Positions 34,663-44,119 of a DNA stretch of 60,163 nt are shown piece after piece (within the stretch, counting starts at the first letter, position 1; every line of letters starts with the position of its first letter). The notes below the pieces were generated by a model. That model was not told the origin of the DNA, did not search any database, and was given only the letters and a program-made list of their open reading frames with translations. Source of the DNA: Treponema sp. (GTDB lineage: Bacteria > Spirochaetota > Spirochaetia > Treponematales > Treponemataceae); NCBI RefSeq assembly GCF_024696245.1, contig NZ_JAILGZ010000162.1, forward strand, positions 1 to 60,163, given 5' to 3'. Made by a program: the position numbers and the translations under genes.

Positions 34663-37572
34663 TCAGTATTCAACTTCATGTTTTCGAAGACGGTACGGTT
34701 TTAAACCATCTAGACCAGCTTGATCCCACTTTTCAGCTTTAACAATATCTTCCGGTGATACATCTCCGAAGTTTTGCCAGCCAGACAGAGTACCATCACC
34801 ACTACCTGACCCAAAATTCATTTGCTTATACCAGTTTTCAGGATCTTCGAAAGAAATTTCAGTAAGACCTGAAGAGCTAAAAGCGAAATCTCCAATTTCT
34901 GTTACAGAAGCTGGAATTAAAATTTTTGTAAGAGACTTGCAGCTAGAAAATGCTGCATGGCCTATAGTTTTTACAGTTGAAGGAATAACAATAGAAGTAA
35001 TTTTTGAATCTGTAAAAGCATATTCACCGATTATCTGAGTTCCATTTGGTATGGTAAATTCAGTTCCAGTTACCGGATACGCAACAAGAGTTTTTTCATC
35101 CTTTGAATAAACGGCATTATTCTTAACAATAAAATTTTTTGCTGAAGGGCTGATAGAAACCGATTCAAGTTTATCCATGGAATACAAGGCACTACCCGAA
35201 AAAGTTTCAAGAGAAGCCGGCAGGTTAAGAAAAGTCAGGCCAGTTTCTTTAAAAGCTCCCTGTTCTATAACTTTTACACTGTCAGGAATTTCAATATTTT
35301 TAAGTGACCTACACTCGCAGAATGCAAATTCCCCTATACTTTCAAGTTCCGACGGAATAACAACTCGCTCAAGTCTCCAGCATTGATAAAAAGCATGTTT
35401 ACTAATTGTTTTTAGTCCAGCAGGCAATACTACGTCTGTAATATTCCATCCGGCAAACAGACTTTTACCCGAAACAGCTTCTAATTCAGTAATACCGGTT
35501 GTTGCACTTAAATCAAGATTAATTTTTACACTATCACTAGATAAGTTAAAATCTCTAATTAAAGCCGTTAAATCATTAAGGAAATCTGTTGTTATAGGTC
35601 CGCTTACTTTTATGGTTACAGTCGCAACAAGTTTATCCTTTGTAATTTCAGAAAGTGCATTTTCTGCAGTTACGTCAATCTGATGTTTATAAAGATATTT
35701 TCGATAAAAGCGGAAAGATAAATCCAAATCACTTTTTGCATGATAATTATCAGCTTTTTCCAGTTCTTCTTTTGTCAGACAATCGCTAGATTTCCATTGG
35801 TTATAATAATCATAGCTAAAGTTTTCAGTTTCAAACCAGCTGTAAGGATCTTTAAAAGTAACTTTATAAAGGCTACAGCAATCTTCAAAAACATTTCTAG
35901 AAATCTTTTTAACTGAAAAAGGAATAATTACATCACAAAGGTCAACACAGTTACGGAATGCATAATAGTCTATTTCTTCAACACCTTCCGGAATCTCAAT
36001 TTCAAACTTTGCTTTTGCAGCAGGCCATAAATAAAGAATTTTCAAATCTTTTGAATAAATAACTCCATCAACACTAGCATACTTTGTATTTTTTTCATCA
36101 ACAATGATGTTAGAAAGAACATGAGAATGAGAACAGCTTAATGCAAGAATAAAACTGCCCCTGTAGTTTTCAGGAACTGTTATACTTTTTAAATTTGAAC
36201 AGTTATAAAGAGCAAAATCGCCTAACTCTTCAAGTACATCCGGAAGAACAAGAGAGCCTAATTTTTTGTTTTTCTGAAGCATAACATTATCTGAAATAGA
36301 AGGATCCATTACTGTTAAACCGGTTGCCTTACTTAAATCAAGATTTAATTCTTCCACCTTCGAACTGTCTACTACAGCTTTTGAAAACTCTGTCAGAAAG
36401 TCTTCTGTAATTTCACCAGAAATTTTAATTGTATAAATACTACACTCCGGCAATTTTTTAATTACATCAAATGCGTCTTCTACTGTTACTTCATATTCAC
36501 TTTTAAGTTTCCAGACTGGAGAAAGAACAATATCTTCTGTCTGTTCATAAGCCTTCCAGCCTTCAATTCCCCCACTCCATCCTATAAAAATATAACCGTA
36601 ACGTTCAATTGATTCGAGTTCAACATCTTCATTTTCAAAGAAAGATGTTCTGGACGGTGCAGCAGAATCAGAAGGAATATCGTTATAAATAATATTATGA
36701 CTTACATACGGAAGGAACACCGCATAAATTTTTATTAAAGTGCAGTCATAATTTCCCCAGCAGTCTAGATCACTAAGTTCTTTTACTTCTTTTCCAGCTC
36801 CAAACCCTATACTGCTTCTAGTTCCTGAATCACTTGTAGACCAGCCTGCAAAATAATGATTATCAGGAACTTCGAATGTACATTCTGGAATTATAACAGG
36901 CTTTTCTACAGTAAAAATAATATCTTCCTTTTCTGCATTTTCTGTGCCGTCAGAAAGAAATTCAAGAACATATTCCTTTACAATCCATTTTGCCTTTACA
37001 GTGATATCACCAGAAATAACTGTTTCAAGTGTAAATTCACATTCATTTTCTTCACCAAGATTTAAAAACCATCCGCCAAAAGAATAATAATTTTTTACAG
37101 GTTCATCAGGCAGATACTGTAACGCATAATCTTCTTTAACTGATACAACTTTACTTGTTTCATCATACTTAGTTCCGCCATTATAATCAAAAGTTATTCT
37201 ATAAGTACCATCCTTTTCTCTCCATTTTGCATACAAAGTTAAAAAAAAGTCTTTAGCAGGAGTATTCTTAAAATCAAAAAGCGTATCACTGACACACTGT
37301 TTTTCCATATCCCATTCAGCCCAGCCTAAAAAAACATAACCGGCTTTATGCGGCACATACTCTGGTTCTACAACATAGTCACCTTGCACAACTTCCTGTT
37401 CAAAAGACTCAGAACCGTCATCAGGGTAAAAAGTTACCCGGCATTTATACTCAATATAAGGTTCAGACGAACCTTTACCGTCTCCATCTGACGAACATGA
37501 CACAAAAAATGAAATAAAAACTGCAGTTAAAAACAATAAAAAAAAGTTTACTGCCTTTTTTAAATGTTTCAT
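34663..37572 (-). CDS. Large lipoprotein with InlB-type (Flg_new) and BspA-like leucine-rich repeats
   Basis: 969 residues. Lipobox SFFVSC (Cys near residue 26). Residues 40-360 hold several Listeria-Bacteroides-type repeats with the GYVFLGWAEW, YSFGGWF, HYFAGWS and GYIFIGWSGG signatures of InlB beta-grasp modules. From about 420 on come LRR_5 repeats (LGSLVLPDVLEELGDFALYN; RVVIPSELESIGEFAFCE; SIVIPSTVKTIGHAAFSS), broken by spacer segments that recur twice with a W-x-x-S-D/E pattern. It is a probable surface adhesin. Its base composition looks poorer in GC than nearby housekeeping genes. A TATAAT box lies 42 bases upstream. Confidence 0.88.
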   Translation of the reverse strand: MKHLKKAVNFFLLFLTAVFISFFVSCSSDGDGKGSSEPYIEYKCRVTFYPDDGSESFEQEVVQGDYVVEPEYVPHKAGYVFLGWAEWDMEKQCVSDTLFDFKNTPAKDFFLTLYAKWREKDGTYRITFDYNGGTKYDETSKVVSVKEDYALQYLPDEPVKNYYSFGGWFLNLGEENECEFTLETVISGDITVKAKWIVKEYVLEFLSDGTENAEKEDIIFTVEKPVIIPECTFEVPDNHYFAGWSTSDSGTRSSIGFGAGKEVKELSDLDCWGNYDCTLIKIYAVFLPYVSHNIIYNDIPSDSAAPSRTSFFENEDVELESIERYGYIFIGWSGGIEGWKAYEQTEDIVLSPVWKLKSEYEVTVEDAFDVIKKLPECSIYTIKISGEITEDFLTEFSKAVVDSSKVEELNLDLSKATGLTVMDPSISDNVMLQKNKKLGSLVLPDVLEELGDFALYNCSNLKSITVPENYRGSFILALSCSHSHVLSNIIVDEKNTKYASVDGVIYSKDLKILYLWPAAKAKFEIEIPEGVEEIDYYAFRNCVDLCDVIIPFSVKKISRNVFEDCCSLYKVTFKDPYSWFETENFSYDYYNQWKSSDCLTKEELEKADNYHAKSDLDLSFRFYRKYLYKHQIDVTAENALSEITKDKLVATVTIKVSGPITTDFLNDLTALIRDFNLSSDSVKINLDLSATTGITELEAVSGKSLFAGWNITDVVLPAGLKTISKHAFYQCWRLERVVIPSELESIGEFAFCECRSLKNIEIPDSVKVIEQGAFKETGLTFLNLPASLETFSGSALYSMDKLESVSISPSAKNFIVKNNAVYSKDEKTLVAYPVTGTEFTIPNGTQIIGEYAFTDSKITSIVIPSTVKTIGHAAFSSCKSLTKILIPASVTEIGDFAFSSSGLTEISFEDPENWYKQMNFGSGSGDGTLSGWQNFGDVSPEDIVKAEKWDQAGLDGLKPYRLRKHEVEY

Positions 37573-37613
37573 AAAATCTCCTTATAAAAAAAAACATAAT
37601 TTTTATACGGAGA

Positions 37614-37619
37614 ATTATA
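37614..37619 (-). promoter_or_regulatory. -10 box of the large LRR lipoprotein gene
   Basis: Perfect TATAAT on the minus strand, 42 bases before the start. No good -35 box at 17 bases, which suggests an activator-dependent promoter. Confidence 0.45.
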
Positions 37620-37663
37620 TAAGACAATTTCTTATTTGTAGTCAGTATCAACACACTTAAAAG

Positions 37664-37680
37664 TTGTGAAAATTTCACAA
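37664..37680. promoter_or_regulatory. 17-bp palindrome, candidate operator
   Basis: TTGTGAAAATTTCACAA is a perfect palindrome around one central base. It lies 45 bases upstream of the -10 box of the large LRR gene and 27 bases beyond the response regulator stop. It resembles Crp/Fnr-type sites, but the TGTGA/TCACA spacing is 5 instead of 6. Confidence 0.5.
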
Positions 37681-37707
37681 ACAGATTTTTAGAGATATGG
37701 CAGGAAA

Positions 37708-38319
37708 TTATCCAAAGTGAGAGATTATTTCTTCGTGACCACGGCAGCCGAGTTTAGAATAAATGCGGCTCATATAATTTTCTACACTGCGGATGGAAAG
37801 ATTTAATTCTTCTGAAATCTGAAAATTATTTTTACGCTCAATGATTTTTTTAAAGATTGTCTGTTCCTGTTTTGTAAGACTCTGCAAAAGATTTGAATAT
37901 GTGTAAAGTGAAGCTGCAAGATTCTGATGAATAAAAAGTTTTCCGTTTATAATTTCACGTGCTGCTTTTATAAGTTCATCTTCAGAACCGTCCTTACAGA
38001 CAAAACCATCAGCACCGTATTCCAGTGCAAGCGAAACAATTCCGGGATTTGTAAACATTGAATACACGAGAACTTTTAATCCGGGAATAATTTTTTTTAC
38101 TTCCTTCAAAACATCAAGTCCGCTTTCATTTCCAAGATTCAAATCAAGAATCAAAAGCTGAAGGTTTCCTTTTAAGCTTTCAAGTTTTGAAAACGTCTCT
38201 TTTTTTGTAGAAGCAAATCCCGCACATTCAAATTCCTTAAAGTTAATAAAGAACTGTCTTATTCCAAGATTTGTAAGGGAGTGATCTTCCGTTACAAAAT
38301 AATTTATTTTTTCCATCAC
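37708..38319 (-). CDS. NarL/LuxR-type response regulator
   Basis: 203 residues. The receiver domain has acidic pocket EDHS (11-12), phospho-acceptor Asp59 in LLILDLNLG, Thr/Ser position at YSMF, and Lys at VCKDGS. The C-terminal LuxR-type helix-turn-helix (about 140-200) reads LTKQEQTIFKKIIERKNNFQISEELNLSIRSVENYMSRIYSKLG in part. It should bind DNA after phosphorylation by the kinase coded just upstream, which its start overlaps by four bases. It is the last gene of the guaB-led cluster. The neighbouring LRR lipoprotein gene with a palindromic site is an obvious candidate target. Confidence 0.93.
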   Translation of the reverse strand: MMEKINYFVTEDHSLTNLGIRQFFINFKEFECAGFASTKKETFSKLESLKGNLQLLILDLNLGNESGLDVLKEVKKIIPGLKVLVYSMFTNPGIVSLALEYGADGFVCKDGSEDELIKAAREIINGKLFIHQNLAASLYTYSNLLQSLTKQEQTIFKKIIERKNNFQISEELNLSIRSVENYMSRIYSKLGCRGHEEIISHFG

Positions 38320-39149
38320 AAAGATTCCTTCAGTTTTACAATCTGAATACAGGTACCTTCCCCTGCAACGCTACTGATTTCTAATTGTGCACCAATCAGT
38401 TCGGCTCTTTCTTTCATGCCGGTTATTCCAAAGTGAGTGCAGTCTGAACCGCGGCCTTCTACTTTAGAAACATCAAATCCTTTTCCACCATCAGTTATGA
38501 AAACATAAAGCCCTTCTGCTTCATAGTCAAGTTCATTACGGATTAAAACCGTAACTTCAGAAGCCTCTGCATGCTTTTGAATATTTGTAAGCGCTTCCTG
38601 AACGATTCTATAAAGATTAAGATTTTCATCGGCAGAAAGAAATTTTGTATCAAGCTCAGGCATAACGGTAAGACGGAATTCAACTTTATTCAATTCCGAA
38701 AAATTCTGGCACAAATTTAAAACATTTGCATGAAAATCATTTTTTATAATATCTGGAGGTGCAAGATTCAAGCTCAAACTTCTTACCATTTTCAAAGTTT
38801 TTGAAACGACTTCTGAAATTTTTTTTAATTCATCTGTATTCTGTTTTTCAAGAACATTTTTACACCAGCGCAAATCCTGTGCAACCGTATCATGAAGTTC
38901 ACGTGCAATACGGCTTCGTTCTTCTTCCTGCCCCTGAATTGCATAACGCAGATAGCTGTGACTTTTTTTAAACTGCTCACGCGATTTTAAAAAATTGATT
39001 GCAAGAATAATCGCAGTAACGGCTACAGCAAAAAACACAAAATCAAAAATCAGAAAAAATGTCGTGTAACCTTGAAGAATCGAACGAAGCCATTCAACTT
39101 CTTCTTCAACAGATGCATACGAGCGGGCAATATTATAAACTTCTTTCAT
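38316..39149 (-). CDS. Sensor histidine kinase, HisKA_3 (NarX/LiaS type)
   Basis: 277 residues. One membrane helix (about 29-52) with only a short extracytoplasmic part, a linker, then the HisKA_3 dimerisation domain with phospho-His86 in RIARELHDTVAQDL. The ATPase domain has the N-box YRIVQEALTNIQKHA, G1 ITDGGKGFD and G2 GITGMKERA. With so little outside the membrane, sensing probably depends on a partner. The membrane protein directly upstream (one-base overlap) is the natural candidate. The response regulator start overlaps the end of this gene. Confidence 0.92.
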   Translation of the reverse strand: MKEVYNIARSYASVEEEVEWLRSILQGYTTFFLIFDFVFFAVAVTAIILAINFLKSREQFKKSHSYLRYAIQGQEEERSRIARELHDTVAQDLRWCKNVLEKQNTDELKKISEVVSKTLKMVRSLSLNLAPPDIIKNDFHANVLNLCQNFSELNKVEFRLTVMPELDTKFLSADENLNLYRIVQEALTNIQKHAEASEVTVLIRNELDYEAEGLYVFITDGGKGFDVSKVEGRGSDCTHFGITGMKERAELIGAQLEISSVAGEGTCIQIVKLKESL

Positions 39150-39754
39150 CAGTTATTGATCTCTCCAAAAAAGCGGACTGCAAGTTTATAAACTCCAAAG
39201 CCTGCAAAAGTTGTAATAAATCTGTCTGAAAACGAAACCGGAACCTGACCCAAAATGCAGCTTGCAAAAAGACTGAACTTCTGAGAAAGAAAACTCATCG
39301 TAAAATTTTTAACAGGCGCAACCATATCCGGAAGATTAAAATACATATATTTATAGTAATCAATAATTCCGCTTATAAAAACCGAACAGAACGAAGTAAT
39401 AAATACAATCAGCAGAAGATACAAAAACGTAATGGCCGGTGAAATTTTAAATTCACTTTTGTTACGGGCAAAAAGCCATGTAATAAATGCGATTGAAATT
39501 CCGCACAAAGAAAAAAGCATCGTAAAAGCGCTGAACGGATATCCGTATAAAACTGCTATGAATGAATCAAAAATATTATATCCTGCTGCAACGATCAGGC
39601 CCGGAACAAGTCCTGCATAAAACACAACTGCAACTGTAAAAATTGTGTCCATAAAAAGAGGAAGATGCAAAGTCTCGTAAAAAATAAAAACTGAAAGAAA
39701 GTTCAGAAATTCTGCCACGGCACAAACCGCAGCAGTTTTAAAAATATATTTCAT
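39149..39754 (-). CDS. Polytopic membrane protein resembling ECF-transporter S components; probable sensor partner
   Basis: 201 residues with about five or six hydrophobic helices. The stretch LFMDTIFTVAVVFYAGLVPGLIVAAGYNI follows the pattern of ECF S components and their LDTIGT-type relatives (cited in part, residues about 33-61). No ECF ATPase or T subunit is encoded nearby. The gene starts 6 bases after the guaB stop with no separate ribosome site visible, and its stop overlaps the kinase start (TAATG). I infer that it binds a small molecule and signals through the kinase. The ligand is unknown; a purine is suggested only by the guaB linkage. Confidence 0.6.
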   Translation of the reverse strand: MKYIFKTAAVCAVAEFLNFLSVFIFYETLHLPLFMDTIFTVAVVFYAGLVPGLIVAAGYNIFDSFIAVLYGYPFSAFTMLFSLCGISIAFITWLFARNKSEFKISPAITFLYLLLIVFITSFCSVFISGIIDYYKYMYFNLPDMVAPVKNFTMSFLSQKFSLFASCILGQVPVSFSDRFITTFAGFGVYKLAVRFFGEINN

Positions 39755-39760
39755 AAAGCA

Positions 39761-41266
39761 TTACGAATTAATGCTTGTATTCTTTACAAGAACGTCGTGT
39801 GCACTACCTTCACTGATTGTAGTTGAACTTACCAGGGTAATTTTTGCCTTTTCCTGAAGTTCAGGAATTGTAAGGGCACCACAGTTACACATAGTATGAA
39901 TTACTTTATTCATACTCATGCTTACGCCGTCATGAAGATGTCCTGCATAAGGAACATAGGAATCTACACCTTCTTCAAATGCCATTCCTTTTTTACCACC
40001 AAGATCATAGCGCTGCCAGTTGCGGGCACGGTTACTGCCTTCTCCCCAGTACTCCTTAACATAGTTACCGTTTACGATAAGTTTGTTTGTAGGAGATTCT
40101 TCAAAGCGGGCAAAATAACGACCCAGCATTATAAAGTCAGCACCCATGGCAAGGGCTAAAGTCATATGATAATCATGTACAATACCGCCGTCTGAGCAGA
40201 TAGGTACATAAATACCTGTTTCTTTATAATATTCGTCACGGGCCTTAGCTACTTCGATTGTTGCAGTAGCCTGTCCTCGGCCAATACCTTTCTGTTCACG
40301 GGTAATACAAATTGAACCGCCGCCAATACCAATCTTTACAAAGTCTGCACCTGCTTCTGCAAGAAAGCGGAATCCTTCTGCATCTACAACGTTTCCGGCG
40401 CCAACCTTTGCCTGAGGCCACTTTTCATGAATATCATGAAGGGCTCTTCTCTGCCATTCGGAGAAACCTTCTGATGAATCAAGAGTCATAATATCAACCC
40501 CTGCTTCAAGAAGGGCTGGTACACGTTCCATATAATCACGGGTGTTAATTCCTGCACCTACGATATAACGGTGCTGGCTGTCAAGAAGTTCCTTTGGATA
40601 AGATTGATGGCTGTCAAAATCCTTTCTGAATACCATAGAAACCAGGCAGCCATTTGCATCAATAACAGGAAGCTGATTTACTTTATGAGCCCAGATAAGG
40701 TCGTTGGCATCACTTAAAGAAATACCATCCTGACCTGTAATAAGATCCTTAAAAGGAGTCATGTATTCACTTACTTTGGAATTTGCAGGAACATGATCAA
40801 TGCGGAAGTCACGTTCTGTAATAATACCGGCAAGTTTGCCGTGAGCAGAACCGTCTTCTGTTACTGCAATTGTTGAATGACCTGTTTTTTCTATAAGGGC
40901 AACAACTTCTTCAAGAGTCTGATCAGGGCGGATGTTAGAATCAGAGGTTACAAATCCAGCCTTGTAAGACTTAACACGGGCAACCATAGCTGCCTGGTCC
41001 TGAATTGTCTGGGAACCGTAAATAAAACTGATACCACCCTCTTTAGCAAGGGAAATTGCCATTCTGTCATCAGAAACTGACTGCATTACGGCACTTGTAA
41101 GCGGGATGTTCATTGAGAGAGGTGACTGTTCGCCGGCTTTTTTATTAAAGCGGACAACCGGTGTTTTTAAGGAAACATTATCCGGAATACAGTCTGCAGA
41201 AGTATAACCTGGAACCAGGAGATACTCACCAAAAGTGTGTGAAGGTTCTTCGTAGAAGTAAGCCAT
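39761..41266 (-). CDS. guaB: Inosine-5'-monophosphate dehydrogenase
   Basis: 501 residues. It oxidises IMP to XMP, the first step to GMP. Residues 103-215 are two CBS domains. The catalytic loop is [20 protein letters not shown] with Cys320, and the flap carries Arg419-Tyr420 in NWQRYDLGG. This loop ([10 protein letters not shown] rather than GPGSICTTR) and the segment [12 protein letters not shown] are those I recall from the Tritrichomonas foetus enzyme, whose Cys319 and Arg418 differ by one in number. The gene has its own promoter with an 18-bp palindrome at the likely start of transcription. It leads into a sensor/two-component gene set 6 bases downstream. Confidence 0.95.
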   Translation of the reverse strand: MAYFYEEPSHTFGEYLLVPGYTSADCIPDNVSLKTPVVRFNKKAGEQSPLSMNIPLTSAVMQSVSDDRMAISLAKEGGISFIYGSQTIQDQAAMVARVKSYKAGFVTSDSNIRPDQTLEEVVALIEKTGHSTIAVTEDGSAHGKLAGIITERDFRIDHVPANSKVSEYMTPFKDLITGQDGISLSDANDLIWAHKVNQLPVIDANGCLVSMVFRKDFDSHQSYPKELLDSQHRYIVGAGINTRDYMERVPALLEAGVDIMTLDSSEGFSEWQRRALHDIHEKWPQAKVGAGNVVDAEGFRFLAEAGADFVKIGIGGGSICITREQKGIGRGQATATIEVAKARDEYYKETGIYVPICSDGGIVHDYHMTLALAMGADFIMLGRYFARFEESPTNKLIVNGNYVKEYWGEGSNRARNWQRYDLGGKKGMAFEEGVDSYVPYAGHLHDGVSMSMNKVIHTMCNCGALTIPELQEKAKITLVSSTTISEGSAHDVLVKNTSINS

Positions 41267-41282
41267 TTTATGGACCCCTTAT

Positions 41283-41300
41283 GAAAATTATATAATTTTC
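41283..41300. promoter_or_regulatory. 18-bp perfect palindrome at the guaB transcription start
   Basis: GAAAATTATATAATTTTC lies just downstream of the guaB -10 box, overlapping the expected +1 site. Position and symmetry suit a repressor operator. It is very AT-rich, so chance is a real alternative. Confidence 0.45.
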
Positions 41301-41305
41301 GCTGT

Positions 41306-41334
41306 ATTATACTGAAATAATCCGGCGATTTCTA
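41306..41334 (-). promoter_or_regulatory. Promoter of the guaB operon
   Basis: On the minus strand a weak TAGAAA (41329-41334), 17 bases, perfect TATAAT (41306-41311), 40 bases before the guaB start. Confidence 0.6.
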
Positions 41335-41352
41335 CAGTTTTTGCAAATGAAT

Positions 41353-41391
41353 AAAAAAAAAGCACTTACAGACACAAAGCCCGTAAGTGCT
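41353..41391 (-). terminator. Intrinsic terminator of ftsH
   Basis: AGCACTTAC (41361-41369) with GTAAGTGCT (41383-41391) forms a 9-bp stem; eight T follow on the minus strand. It separates ftsH from guaB. Confidence 0.88.
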
Positions 41392-41396
41392 CACAA

Positions 41397-43487
41397 TTAT
41401 TCTTCAGTCTTAGCTTTTCTTGTACGGCGCACAGTTTTCTTACCTGAGTCAGTAGTTTTTTCTGCTGCTGCCTTTTTTACGCGGGGAGACTTTTTATCCG
41501 AAGATTTTTCTTCTCCCTCATCATCTGCCTTTACGCAGTTTTTTTCTGCATTGACGATTTCATAGAACTCTTTACCATCCATTGTTTCGATTTCAAGAAG
41601 ACGGTCTGCAACATACTGCAGGAGATCCTTATGTTTTCCAAGAAGATTAAGGACGTAGTTATAGCGTTCATCCATCATGGAAGCAATTTCATCATCAATA
41701 TATTTCTGTGTTTCTTCAGAAAATTCCCTTACAAGAGTAGGTTCTGCAGCATATCCACCGCCACGCTTACCCAGGGTAACATTCTTAAAGCGGTCACTCA
41801 TTCCGTAGACAGTAATCATGTCGTGAATGATATCTGTTGCCCTCTGAATATCATTTGAAGCACCGGTAGAAATCTCTCCCAGCATAATCTGTTCTGCAGC
41901 ACGGCCGCCAAGACAGGTGTCGATTTCGTTAAGCATATCCTTCTTTGTACGGAAGAATCTTTCTTCTTCTTCCCTGTACTGGGTAAAGCCACCAACTCCC
42001 CTTGAACGAGGTACAACAGTAATCTTGTTTACCGGAGGATAATCTGGTGTAAAGGCTCCTACAAGGGCATGTCCTGTCTCATGGAAGGCAACAAGCCTGC
42101 GTTCCTTCATATTATCACGGCGGGTCTTTTTCTTAAGACCGATACTTACCTTATCAATTGCTTCATTAAGGTCTACCATGCATACCTTTTTACGGCCGTT
42201 ACGTACTGCAAGAAGGGCAGCTTCATTAATAACGTTGGCAAGATCTGCTCCTGCAAAGCCGCTTGTACCATGAGCAATGGATGTAAAGTCAACATCATCA
42301 TCCAGTTTTACGTTCTTGGCATGAATCTTAAGGATTTCTTCACGACCCTTTACGTCAGGACGTTCAACAGGAACCTGTCTGTCAAAACGGCCAGGCCTTA
42401 AAAGGGCAGGATCAAGAACATCTGCACGGTTTGTAGCTGCAAGAAGAATAAGTCCCTTTTCGTTATCAAAACCATCCATTTCTACCAGAAGCTGGTTTAA
42501 TGTCTGTTCACGTTCATCATTACCGCCAAGATTATTTACACGGCTCTTACCAATAGCATCAAGTTCGTCTATAAAAATAATACATGGAGCCTTTTCCCTT
42601 GCAGCACGGAAAAGATCACGTACTCTGGAAGCACCCACACCTACAAACATTTCTACAAAGTCAGAACCACTGATTCTGAAGAAAGGAACCCCTGCTTCTC
42701 CTGCAACTGCACGGGCAAGAAGGGTTTTACCTGTTCCAGGAGGTCCTACAAGAAGAACACCCTTAGGAATTTTACCACCAATGTCTGTATATTTTTTTGG
42801 TTCCTTAAGGAAATCTACAACTTCAATAAGTTCTTCCTTAGCTTCGTCAACACCGGCTACATCTGCAAAACGGGTCTTTACCTTACCTTCATCTACAGCC
42901 TTTGTTTTACTGCCATTACCGAAAATAGACATTCCGCCTACTCCGCCGCCGCCCATTTTTCTGAAAATAAAGAAATACATAAGAAGAAGGAAGGCTACAG
43001 GAACTGCAAGATTAAGAAGGAGCTGAAGGAAGTAATTGTTCTGAGGCTTTATAAAGGAATATTTAACTCCCAGCTGATCAAGCTGATCAAGGAAGGATTC
43101 CCTCAAATAACCCCTTGTTCTATATACACCTCTGTTTGAGGCAGAAGAAAAAAGTCCCCCGGAAGATCTGGAAGAAACACCATCTGCTGTATATCCGGTA
43201 AATACGTTTTCTCCAAGTTCAATTTCTACAATTTCATTGGAAAGAATCTTACTGCGGAATTCAGAAAAAGGAATCTCTTTTCCTTCATCTTTGTCTGTAA
43301 AAAGAAGGTTAACTGCAACAAGAATACCTAAAATAATGAGGAGAAGGCCCCAGAAAGGCATCTTTTTTTTGCCGTCAGGAGTCTTTTTATCATTATTATT
43401 GCCGCCAGTACCAGGATCCAGCTTAAAAAAATCATATGGATCGTTTTCATTGCGGTTGTCATTGTTTTTTTTGTTGTTTTCGCTCAT
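41397..43487 (-). CDS. ftsH: ATP-dependent zinc metalloprotease FtsH
   Basis: 696 residues from the ATG at 43485-43487 with AGGTG upstream; the longer frame begins with a GTG two codons earlier. Membrane helices lie at about 44-63 and 153-175, around a periplasmic loop. The AAA domain has Walker A GPPGTGKT (248-255), Walker B IIFIDELD, and the second region of homology [18 protein letters not shown]. The zinc site is HETGH (469-473, instead of the usual HEAGH). FtsH degrades membrane and short-lived proteins as a hexamer. A long basic, Lys/Arg-rich C-terminal tail (about 655-696) is unusual in its charge. It is divergent from fliS. Confidence 0.96.
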   Translation of the reverse strand: MSENNKKNNDNRNENDPYDFFKLDPGTGGNNNDKKTPDGKKKMPFWGLLLIILGILVAVNLLFTDKDEGKEIPFSEFRSKILSNEIVEIELGENVFTGYTADGVSSRSSGGLFSSASNRGVYRTRGYLRESFLDQLDQLGVKYSFIKPQNNYFLQLLLNLAVPVAFLLLMYFFIFRKMGGGGVGGMSIFGNGSKTKAVDEGKVKTRFADVAGVDEAKEELIEVVDFLKEPKKYTDIGGKIPKGVLLVGPPGTGKTLLARAVAGEAGVPFFRISGSDFVEMFVGVGASRVRDLFRAAREKAPCIIFIDELDAIGKSRVNNLGGNDEREQTLNQLLVEMDGFDNEKGLILLAATNRADVLDPALLRPGRFDRQVPVERPDVKGREEILKIHAKNVKLDDDVDFTSIAHGTSGFAGADLANVINEAALLAVRNGRKKVCMVDLNEAIDKVSIGLKKKTRRDNMKERRLVAFHETGHALVGAFTPDYPPVNKITVVPRSRGVGGFTQYREEEERFFRTKKDMLNEIDTCLGGRAAEQIMLGEISTGASNDIQRATDIIHDMITVYGMSDRFKNVTLGKRGGGYAAEPTLVREFSEETQKYIDDEIASMMDERYNYVLNLLGKHKDLLQYVADRLLEIETMDGKEFYEIVNAEKNCVKADDEGEEKSSDKKSPRVKKAAAEKTTDSGKKTVRRTRKAKTEE

Positions 43488-43584
43488 ACACACCTACATT
43501 AACAAAGTATCATCAATATACAATATAAGCATTTTTTTGTCTTGTGTGGGGATTAATTTTATACAAGAATTCAGCTAAAAAAGC

Positions 43585-43611
43585 TAAACTGTAATAATTT
43601 AATTCCGATAA
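43585..43611 (+). promoter_or_regulatory. Sigma28 (FliA)-type flagellar promoter of fliS
   Basis: TAAA (43585-43588), 16 bases, CCGATAA (43605-43611). This reproduces the sigma28 consensus TAAA-N15-GCCGATAA except for T in place of the first G. The fliS start is 31 bases downstream. Confidence 0.8.
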
Positions 43612-43642
43612 TCTTAAAAACTGAATAAAACAGAGGTGAATC

Positions 43643-44095
43643 ATGGCTTATAACAATCCATACAGCGGGTACAATGCATATAAATCAGTAGGCGTAAGAA
43701 CTGCCAGTCAGGGCAAACTTGTTGTAATGCTCTACGAAGGCGCTGTTTCGCACCTGGATAAAGCCATTGCCCTTATTGAATCCGGAGATAAAATTCAGGC
43801 AAAGCAGATAGAAAACTTCGGAAACCATCTTCAGAAGGTAATGGATATTATTACGGAACTGGAAGTCAGCCTTGATATGGAAAAAGGCGGAGAAATTGCT
43901 AAAAACCTTATGGCACTTTACATTTACTTTAACAAGGAAATACTTGATGCCAGCATTTCTCATAACAAGGAAAAACTCAGTTCAGTTAGAAAAATGCTTT
44001 CTGATCTTCACTCATCATGGGAAAGTGCTGCTGCTTCTACTGCAAACACTCAGAATGCAGGACCCCAGCACTCATCACTTAACATACAGGGCTAA
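43643..44095 (+). CDS. fliS: Flagellin export chaperone FliS
   Basis: 150 residues. FliS binds the C-terminus of flagellin and stops it from polymerising in the cytoplasm. Family features are the NPYSGYNAYKSVGVRTASQGKLVVML start (in part), LYEGAVSHLDKAI, and the four-helix layout with LMALYIYFNKEILDAS and a late LRS/VRKMLSDLHSSW helix. The last 15 residues are a Ser/Ala-rich tail. AGAGGTG precedes the ATG, and a sigma28-type promoter lies upstream. The FlgN-like gene follows after 24 bases. Confidence 0.93.
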   Translation: MAYNNPYSGYNAYKSVGVRTASQGKLVVMLYEGAVSHLDKAIALIESGDKIQAKQIENFGNHLQKVMDIITELEVSLDMEKGGEIAKNLMALYIYFNKEILDASISHNKEKLSSVRKMLSDLHSSWESAAASTANTQNAGPQHSSLNIQG

Positions 44096-44119
44096 AAAAG
44101 TCCCCTGGGGAGAAAAACC

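Noticed and set aside
37664-37680. Classical Crp site
   Set aside because: The half-sites TGTGA and TCACA are separated by 5 instead of 6 bases, so only a related type is possible.
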